A DNA stretch of 39,952 bases from Desulfobacteraceae bacterium (GCA_011390755.1 JAABRU010000051.1:1-39952), one strand, 5' to 3'. Shown: positions 17,884-26,093, counted from the first letter of the stretch. Notes: generated by a model not told the origin, from the sequence alone. Numbers and translations: made by a program.

Positions 17884-18819
17884 ATGATTCTGTCCCGTTC
17901 CGTTTTGCTTTTCACAATTCTGGCTGCCCTTGTCTTTACCGGCATTCAGTCAGCAGCCGCATGTACTCTGTCTTTGACTTCCTCCGGTTTCGGCAACAGT
18001 GACGGAACTGCGGACATTGGCCCGCTGCAGGCTGGCGCGGCACAGGTGCAATGCTCAACCGCATACCGGATTGGCATGGACGGCGGAACCAACCTCTCCG
18101 GAACCCGGCGACTGAGTGACGGGGCCGGAAATTATATCAGCTATTATCTGTGGCAGGACGCGGGAGCCAATATTCAATGGGGCGATAACGGCATGGGAAC
18201 AGCAATTCCCTATCCGGCTGATCCGCTTACTGCCGCTGGAACCGGTTCCGCTGTCACACATCCGGTATATGCCACTGCTCTGACATCCGGTGCTTTTCCC
18301 CCCGGAATTTATACGGATTCAATCCGGGTAACGCTGATATGGGACCCTTACGGCCCGACGGACAGAACCGATGCCCTGCTTTCCCTGTCCCTCACGCTCA
18401 CCGGCAACTGCACCCTGAACACCGGCGGTCTGAACGGATTCGGCACCTGGCCTGCGGGTTCCTCTGATTTGCAGAACATGGCTTTGGGAGTGGTGACTGT
18501 CACCTGCACACCGGGAGTCACTTTCTCCGTGGGCATGGCCGCGGGACAGCATTGGGACGGCAGTATGCGGAATATGGCAAACGGTCCGGAAAATGTTCCC
18601 TATATTCTATGGGGTGACAGCGCGGGAACACTGCCCTGGGGAGATGCCGGTCTGAACCTTATAGAACCGGCATATGTGGAAACCCATTCGGCTCCCGCAC
18701 AGAACAGTAACGGAACCGGGACTCCCCAGAATTTTTTTGTATGGGGAAATGCCCTTATCAGCGGAAAACCCGCGGGAACCTATACCGATACCGTAACCAT
18801 TACAGTGGTGTGGCCCTGA
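17884..18819 (+). CDS. Two-domain SCPU protein (probable pilus tip or adaptor subunit)
   Basis: From the ATG at 17884 this is a 311-residue secreted protein with a signal peptide (MILSRSVLLFTILAALVF, cleavage near SAAA-C). It has two tandem SCPU domains, about 26-155 and 168-311. Both have a cysteine in the first strand (ACTLSL, NCTLNT) and end in a YTDS/YTDT-x-(R/T)-(V/I) strand with a terminal V-W or I-W. The open frame extends upstream to about 17800 without a good binding site, so the internal ATG that begins the signal peptide is preferred. In Csu-like pili the two-domain subunit is normally the tip adhesin, so I infer that role. Confidence 0.85.
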   Translation: MILSRSVLLFTILAALVFTGIQSAAACTLSLTSSGFGNSDGTADIGPLQAGAAQVQCSTAYRIGMDGGTNLSGTRRLSDGAGNYISYYLWQDAGANIQWGDNGMGTAIPYPADPLTAAGTGSAVTHPVYATALTSGAFPPGIYTDSIRVTLIWDPYGPTDRTDALLSLSLTLTGNCTLNTGGLNGFGTWPAGSSDLQNMALGVVTVTCTPGVTFSVGMAAGQHWDGSMRNMANGPENVPYILWGDSAGTLPWGDAGLNLIEPAYVETHSAPAQNSNGTGTPQNFFVWGNALISGKPAGTYTDTVTITVVWP

Positions 18820-18854
18820 TTCAACTATATGATCCTCGTTCCCACGCGGAGCAT

Positions 18855-19011
18855 TCCTCGTTCCCACGCTCCGCGTGGGAACGCACAGGGGGACGCTCCG
18901 CGTCCCGCAATGAAAACCGGACGCGGAGCGTCCGAACCGCATTCCCACGCGGAGTGTGGAAACGAGATGAAGGTGGAAAAAATGCATATCCGAAAACCGA
19001 TTCTGTTGTTA
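18855..19011. repeat. 157-bp direct repeat, copy 1
   Basis: It contains a GTTCCCACGCTCCGCGTGGGAA hairpin and a GGGACGCTCCGCGTCCC hairpin. It continues into AAGGTGGAAAAAATG and the first ten codons of a signal peptide (M-H-I-R-K-P-I-L-L-L), then diverges and reaches a stop four codons later. Copy 2 at 19230-19388 is about 90% identical and carries the corresponding start of the chaperone gene. Confidence 0.88.
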
Positions 19012-19037
19012 ATGCCTTTAAGGTGATGGATAAAAAC

Positions 19038-19223
19038 CCCGTAGGGGTGTCAGAGAATAGCCCGGCAATTTATTGCCGGGACATGGTTATCAGAATTATC
19101 AGAGTCCCGGAGGGACGGCAGAAAGATTACAACTGTTTCTGCCGTCCCTCCGGGACTGAAAAAGATATTCCCTATATTTCCCGGCAGTAAACTGCCGGGC
19201 TATTCTCTTTCTGTCCCTACGGG
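19038..19223. repeat. Nested palindromic element between the direct repeats
   Basis: Three nested inverted pairs span ~186 bp. They are an outer CCCGTAGGGG / CCCTACGGG with GAGAATAGCCCGGCA, a middle GCCCGGCAATTTATTGCCGGG / CCCGGCAGTAAACTGCCGGGC, and an inner GTCCCGGAGGGACGGCAGAAA with its perfect complement. It lies exactly between the two direct repeat copies. Confidence 0.88.
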
Positions 19224-19229
19224 ACAGAT

Positions 19230-19388
19230 TCCTCATTCCCACGCTCCGCGTGGGAACGCACAGGGGGACGCTCCGCGTCCCGCAATGAATTAACCGGACG
19301 CGGAGCGTCCGAACCGCATTCCCACGCGGAGCGTGGGAACGAGATAAAGGTGGAAAAAATGCGTATCCGAAAAACGATCCTGTTATTA
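19230..19388. repeat. 159-bp direct repeat, copy 2
   Basis: It has the same arrangement as copy 1 and ends inside the signal-peptide codons of the chaperone gene (M-R-I-R-K-T-I-L-L-L from 19359). It is immediately followed by an in-frame TAG at 19389-19391. Confidence 0.88.
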
Positions 19389-19418
19389 TAGATCGGAAGT
19401 ATTATCTGCGTTCCTTCA

Positions 19419-20195
19419 ATGACACAGGCCAAAGCCCTGATTAGCGTCTGGCCCATCAAAGTTTTTCTTTATCCTGACCGGAAAACCGGAGAGGTGAACC
19501 TGACCAACAAGGGCGAGTATGAAGTGAATGCCCAGGTCTATGCCAAAAGCTGGGATGTGGATGAAAACGGAAAATTCATTGAAACCGATACCGGCGATTT
19601 TGTATTCTATCCCCGGCTTCTGACAATTAAGCCCGGTGAGGAAAAAAAACTGCGGATAGCCTATGACGGAGATTTTCCCCCTTTGGAAAAATCCTACCGG
19701 CTCTATGTTTATGAACTGCCGGAAATTGAAAAACCGGAAAAACAGGCGGAAAAAGTGGCACTCGGTTTTATTCCCCTGCTCCGGCTCAGTCTGCCCCTGT
19801 TTGTCAGTCCTTCCAAAACACCGCCTGCCCCGCAGGCATTGGCAGAAGAAATTGAGAAAACGGATAAAGGTGTAAAAGTGGCCGTGAAAAATCCCGGAAA
19901 CCACCATATCACCCTGCAGCGTGTTTTTGTGCGCCTCACAGGGCAGAATGGGAATTCCATAGCAGAAGGCGAAGCCAAACCGCATATCCTGCGTATTTTA
20001 CCGCAACGCAGGGTATGGGTGGACATTCCCATAGAAAATCTCCCTGATACCACCAAAATCCTGAATTCCGAAGTCCGTTTTTCCCTGGAAGGTCTGAAAG
20101 AAGAGATAAAGCAGTCTGTTCCTTTCGGGCAGAATCAGGCAGCGGAAAATGCACCGGCAAAAGAGCAGCAGCAGGGGGGCGAAACCCACCAGTAA
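19419..20195 (+). CDS. Periplasmic pilus chaperone (possibly a broken gene)
   Basis: This 258-residue two-Ig-domain chaperone escorts pilus subunits to the usher. The N-domain begins ALISVWPIKVFLYP and includes the KPGEEKKLRIAY segment. The C-domain (about 140-230) includes VKNPGNHHITLQRV. The open frame from ATG 19419 starts M-T-Q-A-K-A and has no signal peptide. In the same frame, an ATG at 19359 with an AAGGTGG site would supply a perfect one (MRIRKTILLL, then IGSIICVPSMTQAKA), but a TAG at 19389 interrupts its hydrophobic core. Without readthrough the protein could not be exported. TAG is the normal stop of several genes here, so a nonsense mutation, a sequencing error or very recent inactivation is likelier than recoding. 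Confidence 0.85.
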   Translation: MTQAKALISVWPIKVFLYPDRKTGEVNLTNKGEYEVNAQVYAKSWDVDENGKFIETDTGDFVFYPRLLTIKPGEEKKLRIAYDGDFPPLEKSYRLYVYELPEIEKPEKQAEKVALGFIPLLRLSLPLFVSPSKTPPAPQALAEEIEKTDKGVKVAVKNPGNHHITLQRVFVRLTGQNGNSIAEGEAKPHILRILPQRRVWVDIPIENLPDTTKILNSEVRFSLEGLKEEIKQSVPFGQNQAAENAPAKEQQQGGETHQ

Positions 20196-20290
20196 CAGGC
20201 AGTGCCGTTTCTGCAGGACTTTTTATTTTTTCCGTGTCCTAAATAAAAAACATTGTAATCAGACAAATCCGTTTAATATAATTTAAATCA

Positions 20291-20359
20291 GCCACGAATA
20301 ACACGAATCTGCACGAATTGCACAAACCATAATTCGTGCAGATTCGTGTTATTCGTGGC
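20291..20359. repeat. 29-bp perfect hairpin between chaperone and usher genes
   Basis: A perfect 29-bp inverted repeat (20291-20319 and 20331-20359; arms begin GCCACGAATAACACGAATC) has an 11-nt loop. It sits about 30 bp before the usher start. It could modulate read-through from chaperone to usher or simply be a mobile palindrome. The remaining sequence of the 20196-20389 gap shows nothing recognisable. Confidence 0.9.
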
Positions 20360-20389
20360 CATACCATTAAATATGATGAGTAATGGTAT

Positions 20390-22765
20390 ATGTACAAAAT
20401 CCGACTGTTCTGCCTGCTGATTCTTATTTTCATCCTGTACGCTGCATCCTCCGCATCAGCAGAAGCGGATCGCGTGGTGCTGGAAGTCATTGTCAACGGT
20501 CAGAACATCGGTCAGCAGGTTCTTCTTCTTACTCCGGGTGATGACGTGCGGGTATCTCCGGAATTTCTGAAAATGCTGCGGCTGCGGGAAAAATTCCGTC
20601 CGGTTCCGGACAAAGAAATACAGGGGCAGAAAATTTCCCTTCGTTCCCTTGCCCCTTTCCTTCAGTTTCAGATTGACCACAGCAATGCCGCACTGACCAT
20701 AGCTGTAAGCCCGGACTGCTTTGAAAGCACTGTGATTGAAAAACCGTCCCCGCCCTCCGCATCTGCGGAAAATGACCATTTTCTCCATCCCCGCCCCTTT
20801 GCGGCCTTTCTCAATTACCGGATACAGGCCGATTACAGCGAAGAGGACAGTTTTCACACCTGCAGCCTTCCTGCCGAACTCGGCGTAAACTGGAAGAAAA
20901 TTTTTGCCTTCAGCAGTTTTCAGGCGCGGTTCAGCGATGAGGATGAAGATTTCTCCCGCCTGATGACCCATCTGACATGGGATGATCCGGAACAGATGCA
21001 AAGACTGATTTTCGGTGATTTCAACGCACCTTCCACTGATCTGCTCGGCGGGGGACTGTACGGGGGAATCTCCTGGAGTACACGGTTTTCCATGAACCGG
21101 GATTTCAAACCCTTTCCCGGCCTGAATACCGCAACAGTGATTGAAACACCGACCCATGCGGAACTCCGGCGCGGCGGCCATATCATCAAAGAATGGGAAC
21201 TGCTGCCCGGCCCTGTGCTGTTCAGCGATCTGGAATCCTACGGAGCCGGGGACGGTCAACTGCTGCTGCGGGATATATACGGAAGGGAGCGGATACTGGA
21301 CCTTCCCGCACTTCTGAACGGTCAGGATCTGCTGCGGGAAGGTGTGCATGAATTCAGCTATAACATCGGCTTTCCCCGTGAGGATTTCGGACAGTCCGAC
21401 AATTCCTACGGAGATATTGCCGCCCTGGGTTTTCACCGCTACGGCTTCACAGACCGCATCACAGCGGGATTTATTTTTGCATGCCAGGAAGATTTTTTCA
21501 GTATCGGCCCGACCCTGGGGTTCCGCCTGGGCAAATACCATTCATCCGAACTGGAAACCCTGTACAGCAATAATGAGGGGGAGAGCGGATACGGCCTGTC
21601 TTTCCGGCATAATTTCCGATGGAAAGATTTTTCCGCCTGGTTGTCTCTCCGGGAATATTCCCGTAATTTCAGCACACCGACACTGAAAAACAGCAGTCAG
21701 GAAAACCGGCAGCAGTATATGCGGAATCTGAGTATCAGTTATACACCACCGAAGATCGGCGGATTCAGCTTCAGTTACAGCACATACCGCACCTGGGAGG
21801 AAGACCCCGGAGCCAGACTGACCCTGACTTACAACAAAAACATTTTCAAACGGATTTCCATGTCTTTCACCCTGCGGACTGGAATACAGGGAGAAGATGA
21901 GGATGAAATCGGGCTGAGTTTTCACTATACTCCGGGCAGTGAAAAAGAGAAAAAAATTTTCGACAGCGCTGCTTACCGCTTGCGGGATACCGAAGAAAAA
22001 GACATGGAGCATGAACTCAGTATTCAGAAAAATGCCGGTTCCGGCAAAGGTTTCGGATACAATATGACGATTTCCCATCATGATGGAAAATCCGGCGGGA
22101 GCGTAAGAACGGATTACCGTCATGAGCGGGGCATCCTGAGCACATCCTGCACCCGTTCCCCCGGAAATGATACAACAAACGGTTTCCTGAGCGGAGCGGG
22201 AGGTATGGGCCTGCTGGACGGCGGACTGTATTTCGGCAGACCTGTGATTGACAGTTTTGCCGTGGTGAAAGTGGAGGGACTGGATGATGTACCGGTTTAC
22301 AGCAACGGCAGTCTGGCCGGTATCGTTGACAACGGAGATACCCTGCTGGTTCCCAATCTCAATTCCTATCAGGAAAACCGCATAGAAATCCATCCCGCGG
22401 ATCTGCCGGTCAGTTTTGAACTGGAAAACAGAAAATACGATATAAAAATCGCCCAGAGCGGAGGCGCAGGAGCGGATTTCAGGGGATACCGCTACCGTGC
22501 GGTAGAGGGAAATCTGTACCTGCTGTCACCGGACGGCAAAAAAGAATATCTGAGTACTCTGCCATTGGAGACAGAAGTAAACGGAGAAAAAAGAACAGCT
22601 TTCAGCGGCCGGGAAGGATATTTCTATCTGGAAAACCTTCCGCCGGGTGAGTATGTGCTGAAAGTACTGCGCGCAGACGGTGACTGCAAAGCCCGGCTTA
22701 TTGTAGCGGAATCGGATAAAATTGTCAGCAGCCTCGGAGAAGTGATCTGTAAACCGGATGAATAG
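20390..22765 (+). CDS. Outer-membrane usher of a chaperone-usher pilus
   Basis: This 791-residue FimD/CsuD-type usher forms the outer-membrane pore that polymerises SCPU subunits. The signal peptide is MYKIRLFCLLILIFILYAAS. A periplasmic N-terminal domain (about 27-125) begins VVLEVIVNGQNIGQ. The barrel and plug region (about 140-690) contains typical strands such as FGDFNAPSTDLLGGG and AELRRGGHIIKEWELLPGP. A C-terminal Ig-like domain includes FYLENLPPGEYVLKV and two late cysteines. The length matches archaic-clade ushers. It is the last gene of the pilus locus and ends with TAG. It converges on metF, with a long hairpin between. Confidence 0.93.
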   Translation: MYKIRLFCLLILIFILYAASSASAEADRVVLEVIVNGQNIGQQVLLLTPGDDVRVSPEFLKMLRLREKFRPVPDKEIQGQKISLRSLAPFLQFQIDHSNAALTIAVSPDCFESTVIEKPSPPSASAENDHFLHPRPFAAFLNYRIQADYSEEDSFHTCSLPAELGVNWKKIFAFSSFQARFSDEDEDFSRLMTHLTWDDPEQMQRLIFGDFNAPSTDLLGGGLYGGISWSTRFSMNRDFKPFPGLNTATVIETPTHAELRRGGHIIKEWELLPGPVLFSDLESYGAGDGQLLLRDIYGRERILDLPALLNGQDLLREGVHEFSYNIGFPREDFGQSDNSYGDIAALGFHRYGFTDRITAGFIFACQEDFFSIGPTLGFRLGKYHSSELETLYSNNEGESGYGLSFRHNFRWKDFSAWLSLREYSRNFSTPTLKNSSQENRQQYMRNLSISYTPPKIGGFSFSYSTYRTWEEDPGARLTLTYNKNIFKRISMSFTLRTGIQGEDEDEIGLSFHYTPGSEKEKKIFDSAAYRLRDTEEKDMEHELSIQKNAGSGKGFGYNMTISHHDGKSGGSVRTDYRHERGILSTSCTRSPGNDTTNGFLSGAGGMGLLDGGLYFGRPVIDSFAVVKVEGLDDVPVYSNGSLAGIVDNGDTLLVPNLNSYQENRIEIHPADLPVSFELENRKYDIKIAQSGGAGADFRGYRYRAVEGNLYLLSPDGKKEYLSTLPLETEVNGEKRTAFSGREGYFYLENLPPGEYVLKVLRADGDCKARLIVAESDKIVSSLGEVICKPDE

Positions 22766-22859
22766 CGGTAAGGGATTATCCGTGTGTAAGATAATTATTT
22801 GGGGTGGGCCGGAGGGAGGAACGAAGCCCCAGCATCCTGAATCTGGACTGAAAAACGCA

Positions 22860-22890
22860 GACTTCCGAAGTTTTCAAAACTTCGGAAGTC
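22860..22890. terminator. Bidirectional palindrome between usher gene and metF
   Basis: Two 15-bp arms (GACTTCCGAAGTTTT / AAAACTTCGGAAGTC) are separated by one base. The palindrome lies between the two convergent genes and is a good candidate for a shared terminator. T-rich tails are modest. Confidence 0.65.
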
Positions 22891-22912
22891 TGACGGGTAA
22901 ATCATTTATTTA

Positions 22913-23842
22913 TCAGTCATCAAAGGTCGGGCGGGGAAGCATACCGGCCCGTTCGGCAATTTCAGGAACCTTGTGTTCCCATTCAATGGCCATGAGGTGA
23001 ATGCCGGCCACGCCTTTCATTTCCTTAAACTCCTCAATCTGCTCACAGGCGATTTTTATGCCTTCCTCGGCATATTTCCCTTTGCCTGCGCCCTGAAGGC
23101 GTTTAATCAGTTCATCGGGCACATCCATACCCGGCACACTGTTTTTCATGTATCGGGCCATACCGAGACTCTTTAAGGGGGTCACACCGGCCAGGATATA
23201 TACCTTTTCCGTCAGTCCCATATCATTGGCCTGCCGCACCCATTCCCGCATTTTTTTCATATTATAGATGCACTGGGTCTGGATAAAATCCGCACCGGCC
23301 TCAATTTTCTTGGCCAGACGGTGGACCCGCCATTCAAAAGGTTCGGCAAAAGGGTTGGCGGCCGCACCGATAAAGATTTTGGGCGGTTCGTCAATTTTCG
23401 CACCGCTGAGAAAAAGCCCTTCATCCCGCATTTTTTTTGTCATGCTGATGAGCTGCATGGAATCAATATCAAACACACCTTTTGCATTGGGATGATCGCC
23501 GAACTGCTGATGGTCTCCCGAAAGGCTGAGCATATTCCGTATGCCGTGGGCAGATGCGCCCAGAATATCCGCCTGCATGGCCAGCCGGTTCCGGTCACGG
23601 CAGACCATCTGATAATTGGGTTCCAGACCTTCCTCAATGGCGATAAGGGATGCGGCCCAGCTTGACATACGGACCATAGCCGTCTGATTATCCGTAATAT
23701 TTACAGAATCCACCATGCCTTTCAGGGGAGCGGCTTTTTCTCTTACCGCCTCCACATTGGAGCCTCGCGGGGGACCGAGTTCGCCAGTAAACGCAAAATG
23801 TCCGGCAGTCAGAACCTTTTCCAAATTACTTCCTGATTTCAT
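22913..23842 (-). CDS. metF: Methylenetetrahydrofolate reductase (MetF)
   Basis: This 309-residue TIM-barrel flavoprotein interconverts methylene- and methyl-tetrahydrofolate. It may serve methionine synthesis or, in sulfate reducers with a Wood-Ljungdahl route, the methyl branch of CO2 fixation or acetate oxidation. Family segments are visible: FTGELGPPRGSNVE at about 18-31, NITDNQTA near 48-55, LSLSGDH near 105-111 and the substrate region QTQCIYNMKKM near 195-205. GAGAGG lies upstream of the ATG at 23842. The neighbouring methyl-branch genes of that pathway are not in the window, so the pathway is undecided. Confidence 0.93.
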   Translation of the reverse strand: MKSGSNLEKVLTAGHFAFTGELGPPRGSNVEAVREKAAPLKGMVDSVNITDNQTAMVRMSSWAASLIAIEEGLEPNYQMVCRDRNRLAMQADILGASAHGIRNMLSLSGDHQQFGDHPNAKGVFDIDSMQLISMTKKMRDEGLFLSGAKIDEPPKIFIGAAANPFAEPFEWRVHRLAKKIEAGADFIQTQCIYNMKKMREWVRQANDMGLTEKVYILAGVTPLKSLGMARYMKNSVPGMDVPDELIKRLQGAGKGKYAEEGIKIACEQIEEFKEMKGVAGIHLMAIEWEHKVPEIAERAGMLPRPTFDD

Positions 23843-24971
23843 GTCGCATTACCTCTCGATTTAAGGTTACGGGTTATCGGTTCCAGCATGACCGATCCCC
23901 CTGCTGTATCCGTATACATGTCTCTTTTTCACCGATAGATTTTCGGAAAACAGATTCCCTGTTCTGCCCCATCTGTACCGGTATTTATTGCATCTGTTTA
24001 TTACATCATGCCCGACTTCGGCCTGAAAGGGGCGGGCCTGTGAAATTTATTTCCTGAAAATGATATAAGTTTGCAAATACATAAAAAATAATTATTTCCC
24101 GCATCTGATGAAGGCAGTTTATCCGAAAAAGCAGAATTTCAGACCGGGAACATAAAAGAGAATAATTAATCTTTTTTCACTGTATATGTCAATAAAAAGT
24201 CTGTATTTTTTCCTTAAAATTGTTTTCATTTTTTATCTGTTCAGAAAATTGTTAAAAAAGTGGCGAATTTCGTAAAATAAAGAAAAAATTTTTTGAGCGA
24301 TGTGACATAACCCATGCTGCAAAATTTGCAGTTCCGGAATGATTGAGACAAATAGTTTGAAATCCGTCATCTTTATTTGTAGATACAATTTTCAATAAGC
24401 TGTTTTTTTCAATATTCTTATTTATTTTTCTTCAAATATTGCAGATTTGACGGATCAGTAAAAATCAGAAAGCCCCTCCGTCCGGCAGAAGCCGGAGCTC
24501 GGAACATACTGAAAAAAATAAAGGATTATGTCTTCCTCCGAAATGGGGGGATTGGGAATTTGGAAATCCGGACTTTTTCATTGTCCCCTTTTTCCGGGCA
24601 AAGGGAATCGTAAGGCAGCAGCACTGATTTTCATCCTGACGAGGCACTGTTTGTCCGGAAACAAATCTGATGGTCACGTAAAAGTCCGAAAAACAGGTTT
24701 TGATACATTAACACTCTGATTTTATGAATAGCAATTTTTAAAATCCGGATTTCTTACCGATGCATCAAATTTTTTTTCAGGTAGGAAGCCGATAAAAAAG
24801 CAGCCCCTGCTTATTAATAAAAGGTTCTGGCATTCAATATGCATATCTGAAATGGTATAAATGTTTATACGTTTTTTTGGGCAAATCGGGAAAATAAATA
24901 ATTTTTTGATATGAATTTCATCGTAAATCAATGACAGTGTGCATAAAAACGGCGGCATGTCATTTTTATCC
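23843..24971. other. Long AT-rich non-coding gap
   Basis: No credible gene is seen in ~1.1 kb. The left MITE-like element (24663-24769) is here, and near 24450 there is a short GACGGATCAGTAAAAATC string resembling its ends. The metF promoter should be at the left side. The rest is AT-rich with no recognised structure. Confidence 0.5.
24663..24769 (-). mobile_element. MITE-like element, left copy
   Basis: This ~107-bp non-coding element has imperfect terminal inverted repeats of about 23 bp (ATCTGATGGTCACGTAAAAG at one end, the complement of TTTGATGCATCGGTAAGAAA at the other). Its core GGTTTTGATACATTAACACTC is the reverse complement of the element at 25983-26093, with about 85% identity over ~85 bp. 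Confidence 0.8.
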
Positions 24972-25000
24972 TTGAAAATGGACAAAAAATTATTTATTAT
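24972..25000 (+). promoter_or_regulatory. Sigma70-like promoter of the riboswitch and PEP-CTERM unit
   Basis: TTGAAA (24972-24977), a 17-bp spacer and TATTAT (24995-25000) make a near-consensus promoter. Transcription would start around 25006-25010, a few bases before the riboswitch aptamer. That placement independently supports the call. Confidence 0.7.
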
Positions 25001-25011
25001 GTATTAAGAAA

Positions 25012-25079
25012 AAGCCAAACTCATTGTGAAGTGAGGACGGAAAGCCACGGGTCTTATGGGGAGACAGCCGGGCTGCCTT
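25012..25079 (+). promoter_or_regulatory. Cyclic di-GMP-I riboswitch (GEMM-I aptamer)
   Basis: The sequence follows the GEMM-I pattern. GCCAAAC comes first, then a stem CTCATT / AGTGAG capped by a GUGA (GNRA) tetraloop. The signature GGACGGAAAGCCACGGGTC follows, and then GACAGCCGGGCTGCC. The aptamer starts directly after a predicted transcription start and precedes a PEP-CTERM gene by ~75 bp. GEMM-I senses the second messenger c-di-GMP, which controls the switch between motile and sessile life. On or off behaviour cannot be decided by eye. Confidence 0.92.
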
Positions 25080-25090
25080 AATAAAGTTGC

Positions 25091-25117
25091 GGTGAAACTG
25101 CATTGTGCGGTTTCATC
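25091..25117 (+). promoter_or_regulatory. Stem-loop between aptamer and start codon (possible expression platform)
   Basis: A 12-bp stem (GGTGAAACTGCA / TGCGGTTTCATC, with two G-T pairs) has a 3-nt loop. A TTTTTT run lies about 12 nt after the stem, so it is not a textbook terminator. It may still be part of the riboswitch expression platform. Confidence 0.45.
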
Positions 25118-25152
25118 AGATTAAAAACTTTTTTAAGGCATGGAGGATTATT

Positions 25153-25914
25153 ATGAAAAAACAATTTATACTGGCTCTTGGCATTTTATTTGTTTTAATC
25201 TGTACCGTCAGTTCTGTACAGGCCGACATTATTGCCGACAGATATGTCGGTGCAGAACCGACCATGAATTACGGCCCCTGGGATGTTATCGGAAAGGACT
25301 ATTACTTCGGCATTGACAGTGTCAGGGTATCGGCAGATGAAGATTTTTATTTTATAGATATATATACGGCTTTTGCAGATAATGTCGGCATTAAGGATGT
25401 TGCCCTCGGAGACCTTTTCCTGAGTACAGACGGATGGAATCCTTACGGAAGCAGTCCCTACAGAGAAGACAATGCCTATAACGGGGAAAGCTGGGAATAT
25501 GCTCTTGCCCTGGACGATCACCTCGGAAGCAGCGGCTCCTGGAATCTGTATTCTGTGGATGATCAGAATATCCTTATGGCGGACCATGAATCCGGAAGTT
25601 ACCGGGCAGGCCAGGAAGTGCAGTATGACGGTTCCGGTCAGCATTCCCTGTCTTCCGGCAGCTGGTACCTGAATGATGCGGATAACGATAATGCATATGA
25701 TTATCTCCGCTTTGAAATCGGAAGAAATCTGTTTGAAGATAATGGCTGGCTGGCCCTGACCGAAGGCAGTGAGTACGGATTTCACTGGACCATGACATGC
25801 GGAAATGATGTCATCGAAGGGGCTTTTGATCCGGTCCCTGAGCCTGCAACAATGCTGCTTCTGGGAAGCGGTCTGGCAGGACTGGGGATTCTCAGACGCA
25901 AAAGAAATATCTGA
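25153..25914 (+). CDS. PEP-CTERM sorted surface protein
   Basis: This 253-residue exported protein has a signal peptide (MKKQFILALGILFVLICTVS, cleavage near VQA-D). The secreted body (about 24-220) is Asp/Gly/Tyr-rich, with many aromatic residues and no family I recognise. The C-terminal exosortase signal VPEPATMLLLGSGLAGLG is followed by the basic tail RRKRN. The ATG at 25153 has GGAGG upstream; the longer GTG-initiated frame is not needed. It is probably made when c-di-GMP changes and is cut by an exosortase such as that at 37203-38060, then displayed or released with exopolysaccharide. A strong terminator follows at once, so it is a single-gene unit. Confidence 0.94.
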   Translation: MKKQFILALGILFVLICTVSSVQADIIADRYVGAEPTMNYGPWDVIGKDYYFGIDSVRVSADEDFYFIDIYTAFADNVGIKDVALGDLFLSTDGWNPYGSSPYREDNAYNGESWEYALALDDHLGSSGSWNLYSVDDQNILMADHESGSYRAGQEVQYDGSGQHSLSSGSWYLNDADNDNAYDYLRFEIGRNLFEDNGWLALTEGSEYGFHWTMTCGNDVIEGAFDPVPEPATMLLLGSGLAGLGILRRKRNI

Positions 25915-25935
25915 TCAGGAATCTGAATATTGTAT

Positions 25936-25970
25936 AAAAAAGGAGGGTATGTTACATACCCTCCTTTTTT
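25936..25970 (+). terminator. Rho-independent terminator after the PEP-CTERM gene
   Basis: A 17-bp perfect stem (AAAAAAGGAGGGTATGT and its complement) ends in TTTTTT, directly after the PEP-CTERM stop codon. Confidence 0.93.
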
Positions 25971-25982
25971 ATTGCCTGCCAT

Positions 25983-26093
25983 ATTTGATGAATCGGTAAA
26001 AAGTCCAAATTTCAAAAATCGCTATTAATAAAATCAGAGTGTTAATATGTATCAAAACCTGATTTTCGGACTTTTTACGAATCCATCATATTT
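25983..26093 (+). mobile_element. MITE-like element, right copy
   Basis: This 111-bp non-coding element has terminal inverted repeats ATTTGATGAATCGGTAAAAA and the complement of ATATGATGGATTCGTAAAAA. It is in opposite orientation to the copy at 24663-24769. A lone end-like string TTTGATGAACCCGTAAAAAG lies at 26189 and a partial core at 38480-38515. The rest of 26094-26398 shows no gene. Confidence 0.82.

Noticed and set aside
18741-19190. 149-residue open frame containing SFPRSAWERTGGRSASRN
   Set aside because: It is translated from GTTCCCACGCTC-type repeats and the nested palindrome. Such frames are a known source of spurious protein entries.
19389-19391. Pyrrolysine or other sense decoding of the TAG in the chaperone signal peptide
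   Set aside because: TAG terminates several other genes in the window, and a charged or bulky residue would not suit the hydrophobic core of a signal peptide. It is kept only as a remote possibility.
20456-21541. 361-residue minus-strand open frame
   Set aside because: It is the antisense shadow of the usher gene, with no start signal or domain.
24465-24985. Small minus-strand open frames in the long gap
   Set aside because: They are short, lack start signals, and one overlaps the MITE-like element and the riboswitch promoter.
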